From DATLBY01 sp035526665 (GTDB taxonomy: Bacteria; Acidobacteriota; Terriglobia; Bryobacterales; Bryobacteraceae), in the NCBI GenBank assembly GCA_035526665.1, contig DATLBY010000288.1:1-19608 (forward strand): a DNA stretch of 19,608 nt, given 5' to 3'. Under the pieces are notes generated by a model that ran no database searches, had not been told where the DNA came from, and saw only the letters and a program-made list of their open reading frames with translations. The position numbers and the translations under genes were made by a program. Each line of letters starts with the position of its first letter. Position 1 is the stretch's first letter. Positions 1 through 7,618 of the stretch are shown piece by piece.

Positions 1-1791
1 ATCCAGCGAACGCAACCGGCTGTTCATCTCCACTGCGCTGCGGTAAGGCAGCGGAAACGCCAGCCGCCAAAATTTTTCCGGCGCGGCGTCGAACGGAATG
101 CTCAGATACCCGCCGGCCAGGCTCTTGATGTAGCGGATCGCCTGATCGGGTGAACCGCGCCTGTCAGCCATCTGCGCCAGCTCCATAGCGAGGATGTGGG
201 GTTGGGAGTCGTTTTTCGCGCCGAAACGAAGCTCATTTTCAGCCCAATCGTCCAGCCCGGCGCCGCCTAACAGCCTCGCTCTTTCCATCCGCTGCCTGGT
301 TTCCAACACCGGTTCGAAGCTCAAGCGCGGACCTCGCGGAGGGAACTGGATGGTTCCCAGGAAGTCGGTGACTTCTTTAGAGGGCGCGGCTCGCACAAGT
401 GAAGTCTCCTTGAGCTTTTCACGCGCCAGCACGGCATGGAAAAAATGGGGAAACCGCTCCACGATCTCCGCATAGTAAGCCTTGGCATCTGCCGTCCGCT
501 TCGCCTTCTCGGCATTTCGAGCCAGGAAATACAGCGCCGCGGCCGCTTTTTCCGACAGCGGATACGTGACCAGATGGGCACGCAGCATCGCCACGGCTTC
601 CGGATTCCGGTGAAGATACGCGTTCCAGGTCACCTTCCAGTGGCAATTTGCCGCCTCGGGATCGTTGGGAAACGACTCATAGCAGGCCCGAAACATGGGA
701 TCTGACTGGTCTACAACATTGCGGACCATAAACTGATTGGCGGTCGACAGCATAGCCTGCAAACGCCATCTGGACTTTGGATGCCGCTTGGTCAACTGCT
801 CTAGTGCATCGGCCGCGTCCGCATCGCGGTTGAGGCGCCGCGCCGAAGCTTGGAGGTAGTAAAGCCGCTCGGCATCGGCCTCCGGCGTAGAGACACTGAG
901 CGCCTTCATATAGCGGAGCGCCGCCTCGTTCTCCTTGGCGAGATAGCTTGCTGCGCCGGTTCGCACTTTGGCAATCTCGCGCTCGGCCCCGCCAAGCTGG
1001 GATTGCAAATTTTCGAGTTCCCGGCGCGCCCTTGCTGGATCTCCAGTGTTCAGCATCCGGAATGCCCGGTCCAGCAACGCTTGCGAGGAAGGCACCGGAA
1101 AGCTGTCCCCTAGCGTTGCCCTAAGCCGCGACAACGCGGTTTCCGCCTGGTCCGCTTCCGCGCTGTTCGGATAGAGACAGTAGACGCGCTGATAATATCC
1201 GGCCGCTCCCAGCCCATCACCCATAGCTTCCGCCGCAGCGCCGGAAAGTAGGTCGCCCTGTGGCTGTGGAACCACCGTTGAGTACTTGCGCAGCAGGTCT
1301 ATGGCGTCTTTCGGTTTCTTCAGCTCCAGATCAGCCTTCGCGGCCAATAAGAGAGACTTTGCGAGCAAGGGTGATGCGGGGGCCTGCTTCCACACAGTCT
1401 CCAGGCGCTTTAACGCCTCTGACGGATTATTCAGTTCCGCTTTGGACGACGCAGCCAGATAGGCGGTGTAATCGGCCAGCTTTGGGAGCCGCTTCTCGGC
1501 GGCTTGCAAGGAGAAAATAACCTCCGCGAATGCCCGCCGTTCAAAATCGGCCGCGGCAAGCGCGAGCAGCGCCTCGGCGCCCTCAATATCTTTGGGATGC
1601 GCTGCGGCAAACCGGACGAGCGCCGCGCGGTTCTGCGAAGAGGGATTTTTTCGATAATTCCGGCCGAGCGCCTCGGGTGTTTCAGCGTGCAGGGAATGCC
1701 CCGCGATCGCAAGCGCCGCCAGCGTCAGGAGCGCAGCAGCGTTAAGGCAGCGGCCCCGGGTAGCCGGCTCCAAGAAGCGAGTTGTCCTCAT
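1..1791 (-). CDS. Soluble lytic murein transglycosylase-like protein, N-terminal part (cut by left edge)
   Basis: A continuous minus-strand frame of 597 codons runs from an ATG at 1791 to the window edge without a stop. The start gives a clear export signal: basic residues, then a hydrophobic stretch (AALLTLAALAIAG) ending near SLHA, so the protein is probably periplasmic. The rest is alanine-rich and helical with TPR-like repeats, for example ALEQLTKRHP and YYQRVYCLYPNSAEADQAE. This matches the superhelical domain that precedes the catalytic domain in Slt70-type enzymes. The last visible residues (FWRLAFPLPYRSAVEMNSR) resemble the linker before the Slt catalytic domain, whose glutamate would lie beyond the edge. 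Slt enzymes cleave peptidoglycan glycan strands, releasing 1,6-anhydro-muropeptides. The start lies 50 bp inside the upstream gene, suggesting coupled translation. A plain TPR protein is the alternative, because the catalytic part cannot be seen. Confidence 0.75.
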   Translation of the reverse strand, partial: MRTTRFLEPATRGRCLNAAALLTLAALAIAGHSLHAETPEALGRNYRKNPSSQNRAALVRFAAAHPKDIEGAEALLALAAADFERRAFAEVIFSLQAAEKRLPKLADYTAYLAASSKAELNNPSEALKRLETVWKQAPASPLLAKSLLLAAKADLELKKPKDAIDLLRKYSTVVPQPQGDLLSGAAAEAMGDGLGAAGYYQRVYCLYPNSAEADQAETALSRLRATLGDSFPVPSSQALLDRAFRMLNTGDPARARRELENLQSQLGGAEREIAKVRTGAASYLAKENEAALRYMKALSVSTPEADAERLYYLQASARRLNRDADAADALEQLTKRHPKSRWRLQAMLSTANQFMVRNVVDQSDPMFRACYESFPNDPEAANCHWKVTWNAYLHRNPEAVAMLRAHLVTYPLSEKAAAALYFLARNAEKAKRTADAKAYYAEIVERFPHFFHAVLAREKLKETSLVRAAPSKEVTDFLGTIQFPPRGPRLSFEPVLETRQRMERARLLGGAGLDDWAENELRFGAKNDSQPHILAMELAQMADRRGSPDQAIRYIKSLAGGYLSIPFDAAPEKFWRLAFPLPYRSAVEMNSRLRSLD

Positions 1792-2851
1792 TAGCCAAGG
1801 TTCGGACCAGTTCGAGATGATAGTAATCCACCATGGATGGACAACTCGACATGAACTGCTGGCGAAAAGCCTCACGTCCGGCATCAATCTCCTCTTTCAG
1901 CGTAGCGTACAAAGATCCCTGCAGGCGTCCAGCCTTCACTTTCTTCACTTTGTAGAGCAGAACCTGAGCCACTTCGGTTCGCGCGAACCTCTGCGCCTTG
2001 AGGTGGGTTTCCTGTTCGGACTTGGATAGCAGAGACCAGGCGGACGGCTTGCCGGCCGGGGAGACCTGCTGCTCGCCGCCCGCGATGCGAACCAGGTCCG
2101 CGGCGCCGGTCTTCAGCGTGACAACTTCTACTTCCATCGAGTTCACAGCCAGCGATGTCAGCAGTTCCAAGGCGCTGACATCCATCAGATCGTCGCCCGG
2201 CTCGGCGTAGAGCACAGCTACAACAGTCTGACGAAGCACCATCGGGAAAAGGTAAATCTTTTTGTCGGCAGATTCACCGGCCAGAGCTGCTATCGCTTCC
2301 GAGAGTTCTCGCCGGGACGCCATCGCGACCACTGTGTCTCTGGATTCCACGGCATTCGCAAACGCGGGAGCCGATGCCAAGGGGATCTCGACGGCGCCGC
2401 TTAGACCGTTCCCGGCCTCAAATTTGAGATTCTTTCCGTTGACCGCAAAAAGGGCCCCGCGTCCACAGAAATTTTGCGTTGCATCCAGCAATGTCCGAAT
2501 CCAGATCGGCCGCGATTCAGAATGCTTTAAACGGCGTGCCAGGTGATTCAAATGCTCGGTAAGCTCGCGGCGCGCCGAGGTACGGGCAAGCCCAACCGAT
2601 CTCTCGACATGCTGCTGGGTTCGATGATCAACCTGCGCGGCGAGGTCCTGCTGCAGCCGCCCTTCTATCTCTGCAAACCGCTCCTGGAATATTTCTTCCA
2701 GCTGCTCTCTCCATCCCGTGTCAAGCTGCTCGCGGATGCGGTCGACATGCAACTGCCATGCGGCCGTAACCTGTTCAGCCGCGGACGCGCGAGCATCGTC
2801 AATTGCTGATTTCAGCGGGCTGGATACCTCACCTTCGGGGAAATGATCCAT
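1742..2851 (-). CDS. Coiled-coil / GAF-like protein of unknown function (369 aa)
   Basis: I do not recognise a named gene. Residues about 15-110 are charged and heptad-like, with many Glu, Gln and Arg, consistent with a coiled coil. Residues about 115-240 alternate strands and helices like a GAF domain: LLDATQNFCGRGALFAV, then LFPMVLRQTVVAVLYAE, then a closing helix. The tail (about 280-365) carries RFARTEVAQVLLYKVKKVKAG, later ELVRTLA and LGAGYPGP. From memory, unverified, similar helical tails occur on other acidobacterial proteins. There is no signal peptide or membrane segment, so it is probably cytoplasmic. Its 3' end overlaps the start of the transglycosylase-like gene by 50 bp, and the AsmA-like gene lies 50 bp upstream. 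A regulatory or scaffold role is possible but unproven. No strong Shine-Dalgarno sequence precedes the ATG. Confidence 0.7.
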   Translation of the reverse strand: MDHFPEGEVSSPLKSAIDDARASAAEQVTAAWQLHVDRIREQLDTGWREQLEEIFQERFAEIEGRLQQDLAAQVDHRTQQHVERSVGLARTSARRELTEHLNHLARRLKHSESRPIWIRTLLDATQNFCGRGALFAVNGKNLKFEAGNGLSGAVEIPLASAPAFANAVESRDTVVAMASRRELSEAIAALAGESADKKIYLFPMVLRQTVVAVLYAEPGDDLMDVSALELLTSLAVNSMEVEVVTLKTGAADLVRIAGGEQQVSPAGKPSAWSLLSKSEQETHLKAQRFARTEVAQVLLYKVKKVKAGRLQGSLYATLKEEIDAGREAFRQQFMSSCPSMVDYYHLELVRTLANEDNSLLGAGYPGPLP

Positions 2852-2901
2852 GCTTCAGGGTGTCAAAGCCATTCTAGCAAGCCTAAGTGTATTCATAACG
2901 T

Positions 2902-5295
2902 CTAACGCGTCGCCGCCTCCTCCTTGGTGACCGCCAACTGCAATGGGACCAGCGGCCCGGCCACGTGCATCACACGATCGCCGGATGCCAAAGTGAGCAG
3001 CAGTTTTCCATCGGCTTGCGTCTCGCCCTGCCCCTGGAATTTTTCCAATCCGACGGCCGCTTCCAGCGATGTCAACTTCAACTTGGGATCTCCGCGCGCC
3101 ATGGAAAACTCGTACACTCCGGAAACGGTCCGCAGCGTGTTCTCAAACAGCACCGCGATCGACCTCGCCTGAAAGCTGCCGTCGGAGCTCAGATTCAGCA
3201 GAAAATCCGGCCCCATGCCGGCGGATTCCAGTGTGCCGGCGACGTCCACCCGGCCGCTCTTCCAGGCGATGTTCTGGGCCTCCACCCGCCCCTGATATTT
3301 GGGCTGGTTATTCGAAAGATCGGCCTTCAGACTACCGGAAACCATCCCTTCGTCACAGCGAGCCTCCACCTGCGAAAGCCGGACGTCCGCTCCGTCCCAT
3401 TCCACGTTCATCCGAAGAGTTCTCAGCTCCACATCGCCCATCGTCAGAGCGCCGATACGGACTGTTCCCTCGGCATGACGCTCCTTCATCCAATCTGGCA
3501 TACTCGCAGGATTAAATCGCAAGGTGCGAGCCAGGAAACTCTGCTCGCGGGAAAGTGCCGGACGTAAGAGGCGTTCCAGCTCCGCGGTGGAAGCCAAAGG
3601 GACGGCTAACTTGAAACGATGCGGCCGCGACGCGGACGGCTCGTACTGATATTCCCCCTCGACGTTCAGCTTTCCCACATGCGCACGAAGCCGGGTTACT
3701 GCGACGCGGCTGCCTTCCAGCACCACCGACCCTGCGGTTAGACGAAGCGGATCCGCGAGGCCTGGAACGATCGTTTGGGCGTCCCGCACGTCAAAATTCC
3801 CGCTCCAGACCGGAGAGTTTTGATCGTCCGCCTGGTAGCGCAGCCATCCGGACCATTTGCCCTTCGTGAAATTCTCCAGCAGAGGCGCTCCGGCTACTGA
3901 TAAAATGTGGCGGGAGCCCATTTGCACGGCGGCGATGCTCATGCCGCGCGCCTTCACCCGCACCCTCAGTGCGTGGTTCGCCAGGGCGTAGCTACCCTCC
4001 AACTCCGCCGCCTCGCCCGCATCCCCAAGCACCTCGACGGGCGCAAGCTCGACCAGGTCTCCGTTCATCGATAACTCCGCTCGCGGCACGCGCAGGTGGG
4101 AGGTATCCGTCAATCGAAGGTCGCAGTTGTCTATGGAAGCCTGCCCCTGCATCCCTCCGGCTGAACTGTAGCCGAATACGCCCATCACCTTGCCGTCGAC
4201 GGCCAATTGGGGGGGTACGGTGACGCCCATGTGCCGGGCTACTTCTACTACAGTGGCGGCCGGCAACTGATCCAGCGTAATATCGGTAGCCCAGCGGGGC
4301 TGACTCAAATAGTCGAACACGCGCAGGCGAATCGCCAGCGGGCTGCCCGGATTTTGTTTGGGCGTGGCCTCCAGTTCAATCTTCTGTGACCGTAAATCCA
4401 CTCGTCCCTGATAGTTGAAGACCAGACCGCCGCTCTTGGCCGGGAGAAGGTCCCAGCGGTGAATATCTTCAATTCGTGTACGTCCCACAACTTCGAGATT
4501 GGACAGTGGCCCCGAAATGCGGGCCCGCGATGCGATAAAACCATGCAGCCCGAATCCCTCGCCCCGGATAAGCCGGGCAATCTCCTCCATGGCGCTTTTT
4601 TGCAGCTCGATATTCATATCCAGCTGGCTCTCCACCCCGGACTTGGTAACCCATCTGCCTTGAGCTGCAAGGGCACCGAAGCCTTGGCCACTGCGATCGG
4701 TACGCGCCGGCTCGCCAGTAAAACGCACATCGAACGAACCTGGCTGACCGAAACGCGGGGAAATATCCACCTCCGCATTGGTGATGTAAAAAGACGACTT
4801 AATATCGCCGAACTTAAAATACAGCCTGCTGTTCCCGGTAACCTGGATCTCAGGCAATCGGACCTGCGGGTCCCCGGCGCCGGCCCGCAATTGGGACGTG
4901 CGGTTCAACAGCGGCATGATGTTCCAGCCGCCTGGCGTTTTCACAAGATTGACGCTGGTTTCATTCAGCCGGAGCTTGGAAAACTCCAGATGCCCTGTCC
5001 ATAGCGTGGACAGCCGCAACCGCGCCTGGAGGGAACCCACATAGGCAAAAGGCTCGATTCCCGTGGAAGGGTCTTCGTGAATCAGCACATCATTGATGGA
5101 AAAACCCGGCCCGGTAAATAGATTGAAATGAATTTCTCCAATCTCAACGCGCCGCTGAAGCGATTGCTCCAAGGCGTTTCGGATACGTCCTTCAAACCGG
5201 TTTACCTGGACAAACGGGGCCGCGATACCGGCCATTAGGATAGCCCCTACGCCGGCGGCAACAAGGCCCCTGATCAACTTAGGGCGAAGCATCAC
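2902..5295 (-). CDS. AsmA-like inner-membrane-anchored periplasmic protein (797 aa)
   Basis: The protein has one N-terminal membrane anchor (about residues 8-28, LIRGLVAAGVGAILMAGIAA). A short charged segment follows, then the AsmA-type opening (VEIGEIHFNLFTGPGFSINDV), which in this family starts a long beta-rich periplasmic body. The body has repeated beta motifs, including DVRFTGEPART and LEGSYALANHALRV, and a late half with AsmA C-terminal character (LRMNVEWDGADVRLSQVEAR, SGSLKADLSNNQPKY). Family members such as AsmA, TamB and YhdP are implicated in outer-membrane biogenesis and phospholipid transport between membranes. The ATG overlaps the preceding stop as ATGA (4 bp), so translation is probably coupled to the nucleotidyltransferase gene. 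That partnership is odd, because no known pathway joins the two. Membership of the AsmA-like superfamily is fairly secure; the exact subfamily is not. Confidence 0.85.
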   Translation of the reverse strand: MMLRPKLIRGLVAAGVGAILMAGIAAPFVQVNRFEGRIRNALEQSLQRRVEIGEIHFNLFTGPGFSINDVLIHEDPSTGIEPFAYVGSLQARLRLSTLWTGHLEFSKLRLNETSVNLVKTPGGWNIMPLLNRTSQLRAGAGDPQVRLPEIQVTGNSRLYFKFGDIKSSFYITNAEVDISPRFGQPGSFDVRFTGEPARTDRSGQGFGALAAQGRWVTKSGVESQLDMNIELQKSAMEEIARLIRGEGFGLHGFIASRARISGPLSNLEVVGRTRIEDIHRWDLLPAKSGGLVFNYQGRVDLRSQKIELEATPKQNPGSPLAIRLRVFDYLSQPRWATDITLDQLPAATVVEVARHMGVTVPPQLAVDGKVMGVFGYSSAGGMQGQASIDNCDLRLTDTSHLRVPRAELSMNGDLVELAPVEVLGDAGEAAELEGSYALANHALRVRVKARGMSIAAVQMGSRHILSVAGAPLLENFTKGKWSGWLRYQADDQNSPVWSGNFDVRDAQTIVPGLADPLRLTAGSVVLEGSRVAVTRLRAHVGKLNVEGEYQYEPSASRPHRFKLAVPLASTAELERLLRPALSREQSFLARTLRFNPASMPDWMKERHAEGTVRIGALTMGDVELRTLRMNVEWDGADVRLSQVEARCDEGMVSGSLKADLSNNQPKYQGRVEAQNIAWKSGRVDVAGTLESAGMGPDFLLNLSSDGSFQARSIAVLFENTLRTVSGVYEFSMARGDPKLKLTSLEAAVGLEKFQGQGETQADGKLLLTLASGDRVMHVAGPLVPLQLAVTKEEAATR

Positions 5296-5888
5296 GCGCC
5301 TTCCGTTGGGCTCAATAGCGACAAATAGGCTTCCCGGTCATCGATATCCTTCAGGGTGCCAGCATCCTCGACATCCACATATTGGGTGCGGCCGACGTGG
5401 CGGTGGACCACATCCCGCGCCTGCGCCGACGCATCCAGCGCAAGAAATTCGGATATGAGCGCCGAGTGAATCAGAACAGGATGCCCATGCCTGCCTTGAT
5501 ACCGCGGCGCCACGATAAAATCCTGGTCCGGACGAAAGCGCTGAACCAGCGAAGCCGCCGTGGACGTTTTGAAGCCCGGAACATCCACTGGACAAAAAAG
5601 CACCGCATCGGATTCATTTTGCACGGCACGCAGACCGCACTGCAAAGAGCTCAGTTGCCCCAATTGGTAATGCTCATTCACCACGTAATGCACGTTCAGG
5701 TCTACTGGCGTACCGGCGCGAATCACGTCCGCGTCGTGCCCGAGGACCACACACACCGAATCACAGTAAGCGGAGAAGATATGAATGAGGCGCGTCAGAA
5801 AGGTTTCGCCGCCAATGCGCAGCAGGGCTTTGGGGGCCCCCATCCTGCTGGAGGCTCCGCCTGCGAGTATCAGGCCGGCTGTTTTCAC
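5292..5888 (-). CDS. MobA/MocA-like nucleotidyltransferase (molybdenum cofactor cytidylyl/guanylyltransferase family)
   Basis: The N-terminus carries the nucleotide-binding signature LAGGASSRMGAPK (residues 8-20). Further on are CPVDVPG (metal-binding aspartate region, 99-105), GRHGHPVLI (132-140) and a closing DIDDREAY. This order is typical of the MobA/MocA family, which attaches CMP or GMP to molybdopterin. Lying directly after xdhC, it most likely makes the cofactor for a molybdenum hydroxylase (MocA-like, CTP-using), but specificity cannot be read with confidence. I choose the GTG at 5888, giving 198 aa. It overlaps the xdhC stop as GTGA and places the signature at the usual distance from the N-terminus. 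An in-frame ATG at 5945 would add 19 residues (MADNLEIGIRG...) without recognisable function and would overlap xdhC by 61 bp. The 3' end overlaps the AsmA-like gene as ATGA. Confidence 0.87.
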   Translation of the reverse strand: MKTAGLILAGGASSRMGAPKALLRIGGETFLTRLIHIFSAYCDSVCVVLGHDADVIRAGTPVDLNVHYVVNEHYQLGQLSSLQCGLRAVQNESDAVLFCPVDVPGFKTSTAASLVQRFRPDQDFIVAPRYQGRHGHPVLIHSALISEFLALDASAQARDVVHRHVGRTQYVDVEDAGTLKDIDDREAYLSLLSPTEGA

Positions 5889-6721
5889 CGCAGGAGCGCC
5901 CGTACCGGCCGACCCTCGTATACCGATTTCGAGATTGTCCGCCATGCTGATTCCGGAGCCCGCCGGATGGCAATCATCTCGGCCACAACCGCCACTGCAA
6001 TCTCTTCCGGCGTAATCGCTCCAATGTCGAGCCCCATGGGAGCAAAAACCCGCTCAAATCTATCGCGCGCGATACCCTCTTTTTCCAGTTCCCTGATCAC
6101 CGAGAGAACCTTGCGTTTGCTGCCGATCATGGCAATGTAGCGCGCGGGCGTCTGGATGGCCCACTTGAGCACCCGCATATCATCCCGATGACCCCGGGTG
6201 ACGATCACAATATAGCCGGTCTCGTTCACCGGAATTGAAGGGAAAACCTCTTCGTATTCGCCGGCGATTACTTCATCGGCATCGGGGAAACGCTCCCGGT
6301 TGGCGAACATCTCGCGGTCGTCCACCACAGTTGTCCGGAAGCCTGCCATGCCGGCCACTCGGGACAGACTTTTAGAGATGTGTCCGGCGCCAAAGATGAA
6401 CGCCGCGGGCTGTGGCAACACAGGCTCGACGAAAACGTTCAATTGACCTCCACAGATCAAGCCGTTGTCGTAGGCGGCATCCTGGCCCAGGCTGAAATTC
6501 AAATGCCGGGGCTTCTCAGTTTCGATAACTTCCCGGGCGACGTTCCAGACTTCCGCCTCCACACAGCCGCCCCCGATAGTGCCCAACATGGAGCCGTCTT
6601 CTCTTACCAGCAGCTTGGCGCTTTCAAAGCTCGGAATCGAGCCCTTCACTTGAACGATGGTTGCCAGTGCGGACTTCTGCCCCAGCCGCCGGAGACGGAT
6701 GATCTCTTCGTAAATATCCAT
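5885..6721 (-). CDS. xdhC: XdhC/CoxI-family molybdenum hydroxylase maturation protein (278 aa)
   Basis: XdhC-type proteins bind sulfurated molybdenum cofactor and insert it into xanthine dehydrogenase-like enzymes. Visible marks are an N-terminal segment KGSIPSFESAKLLV (26-39), GTIGGGCVEAEV with Cys53, ICGGQLNVFVEP with Cys90, a Rossmann loop FGAGHIS (110-116), and the C-terminal blocks TRGHRDDMRVL, YIAMIGSKRK and GLDIGAITPEEIAVAVVAEM. Length and order fit a fused N-terminal plus Rossmann XdhC. It heads a coupled group with a MobA/MocA-like enzyme, which supports a role in Mo cofactor delivery. No structural hydroxylase gene (large, medium or FeS subunit) is visible downstream, so the client enzyme is either encoded elsewhere or upstream of other genes. 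A TATAAT box lies only 10 bp before the ATG. Confidence 0.9.
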   Translation of the reverse strand: MDIYEEIIRLRRLGQKSALATIVQVKGSIPSFESAKLLVREDGSMLGTIGGGCVEAEVWNVAREVIETEKPRHLNFSLGQDAAYDNGLICGGQLNVFVEPVLPQPAAFIFGAGHISKSLSRVAGMAGFRTTVVDDREMFANRERFPDADEVIAGEYEEVFPSIPVNETGYIVIVTRGHRDDMRVLKWAIQTPARYIAMIGSKRKVLSVIRELEKEGIARDRFERVFAPMGLDIGAITPEEIAVAVVAEMIAIRRAPESAWRTISKSVYEGRPVRALLR

Positions 6722-6865
6722 CCGTTGTGAATTATACCCCGCAGGTGTTTACCCTGCCCTGCTGTTCCACAAACACGACATCCCATTCACCGTAAGGCAA
6801 AATTCCAGCGGGACAAGCCTCAGTTCTGAAGTAACCCTCCCCACATATGCGCCATCTGTAGTAGC
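6722..6865. other. Divergent intergenic region between xdhC and the glycine-zipper gene
   Basis: This 144 bp spacer holds the start sides of two genes transcribed away from each other, so promoters for both should lie here. Apart from the TATAAT near xdhC, I see only a weak imperfect inverted repeat (GCAGG at 6741-6745 with CCTGC at 6753-6757). No clear Shine-Dalgarno sequence precedes the plus-strand GTG. Confidence 0.5.
6731..6736 (-). promoter_or_regulatory. Candidate -10 box for xdhC (possible leaderless transcript)
   Basis: On the minus strand a perfect TATAAT ends 9 nt before the xdhC ATG. If used, transcription would begin at or within a few bases of the start codon, giving an mRNA with almost no leader. 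No good -35 hexamer is seen at 16-18 bp spacing, and the preceding bases (GGGG) do not make an extended -10. The call therefore rests on one hexamer in a 144 bp divergent region. Confidence 0.35.
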
Positions 6866-7618
6866 GTGATCACCTATCTTGCGAAAAATAGCGGTCTCTT
6901 TTATGGACTGGCGGGAGTATCCGCAGTGCTGCTCTTCGGCTGGATGCATGGCACAGACCGGGAGGCGCCTGCGGCGATGTCGGTCGAGCGGGCCGTTTTC
7001 GTCCCAGCAGGCGTCTCGCGTTTGAGCGCGCCTGTTAGGTCACCTGAGGAGTTCGATACTCCCGTGCCGGCCCCCGCAGTTCCTAGCGAAAGTACGAGGA
7101 CAAGACACGCGGCGACGGCTCGGACTCGCACGCCTTATTCCGCTGCCGTTCACAAGCCTTCCCCCGTAGCCGCGCCGGCCGCAGCAGCCGCGGTGATTCC
7201 TGCGCCTGCATCCACTGCCGGAACTCCAGATTCGACCGCCCGGACGGACGCCACGCGGGCGCCGATGAAGCCGCGACCGCCGGCCGGCGGCGAGCCCACC
7301 TCTCAACAGCCAAGAGTTGAGGGAAAATACCCGGGCAATCGTACGCCCGCTTCTACAGTTAGCCAGCGATCCCGCGAGCAGTCCATCGCGATCATGGCCG
7401 GTAGTGCAGCCGCTGGTGCGCTCATTGGGGCCATCGCGGGACATGGAAAAGGCGCGGCGATTGGCGCTTTGTCCGGCGGTGCGATTGGCGTTATCTACGA
7501 TAGGATGACCAGAAACAAGACCGTCTCGTCCAGTGCGGGGCCGGCGGCAAATTCGGGCGCGGCCGGGGCCGCTACGCACTTTGACAGCATCTTCGCGCCT
7601 GATGTGAGCCGGGATTAA
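6866..7618 (+). CDS. Proline/alanine-rich envelope protein with glycine-zipper segment (250 aa)
   Basis: A GTG start gives a short N-terminus followed by a hydrophobic stretch (GLFYGLAGVSAVLLFGW, 11-26), either an uncleaved anchor or a signal peptide. Residues about 50-165 are low-complexity, rich in Pro, Ala, Thr and Arg, and probably span periplasm as an extended linker. Residues about 179-211 form a glycine zipper: GSAAAGALIGAIAG, then GKGAAIGALSGGAIGVIYDR. Similar segments occur in outer-membrane lipoproteins and small Gly-zipper proteins (YMGG/OmpA-like Gly-zipper families), but no lipobox cysteine is present here. The tail is Ser/Gly/Ala-rich. The function is unknown; insertion or oligomerisation in a membrane is the reasonable inference. 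It ends 4 bp into the converging GGDEF-EAL gene. The GTG lacks a good ribosome site. An in-frame ATG at 6944 would delete the hydrophobic segment and is less likely. Confidence 0.7.
   Translation: MITYLAKNSGLFYGLAGVSAVLLFGWMHGTDREAPAAMSVERAVFVPAGVSRLSAPVRSPEEFDTPVPAPAVPSESTRTRHAATARTRTPYSAAVHKPSPVAAPAAAAAVIPAPASTAGTPDSTARTDATRAPMKPRPPAGGEPTSQQPRVEGKYPGNRTPASTVSQRSREQSIAIMAGSAAAGALIGAIAGHGKGAAIGALSGGAIGVIYDRMTRNKTVSSSAGPAANSGAAGAATHFDSIFAPDVSRD

Noticed and set aside
2852..2901. TAGAAT and TTGACA hexamers upstream of the coiled-coil/GAF gene
   Set aside because: They are in the wrong order and spacing to form one promoter; no matching partner boxes were found.
5382..6140. 252-codon plus-strand open frame
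   Set aside because: It is antisense to the nucleotidyltransferase and xdhC; no domain or ribosome site.
6741..6757. Imperfect inverted repeat GCAGG...CCTGC in the divergent spacer
   Set aside because: Only five pairs, common by chance at this GC content, and no T-run for a terminator.
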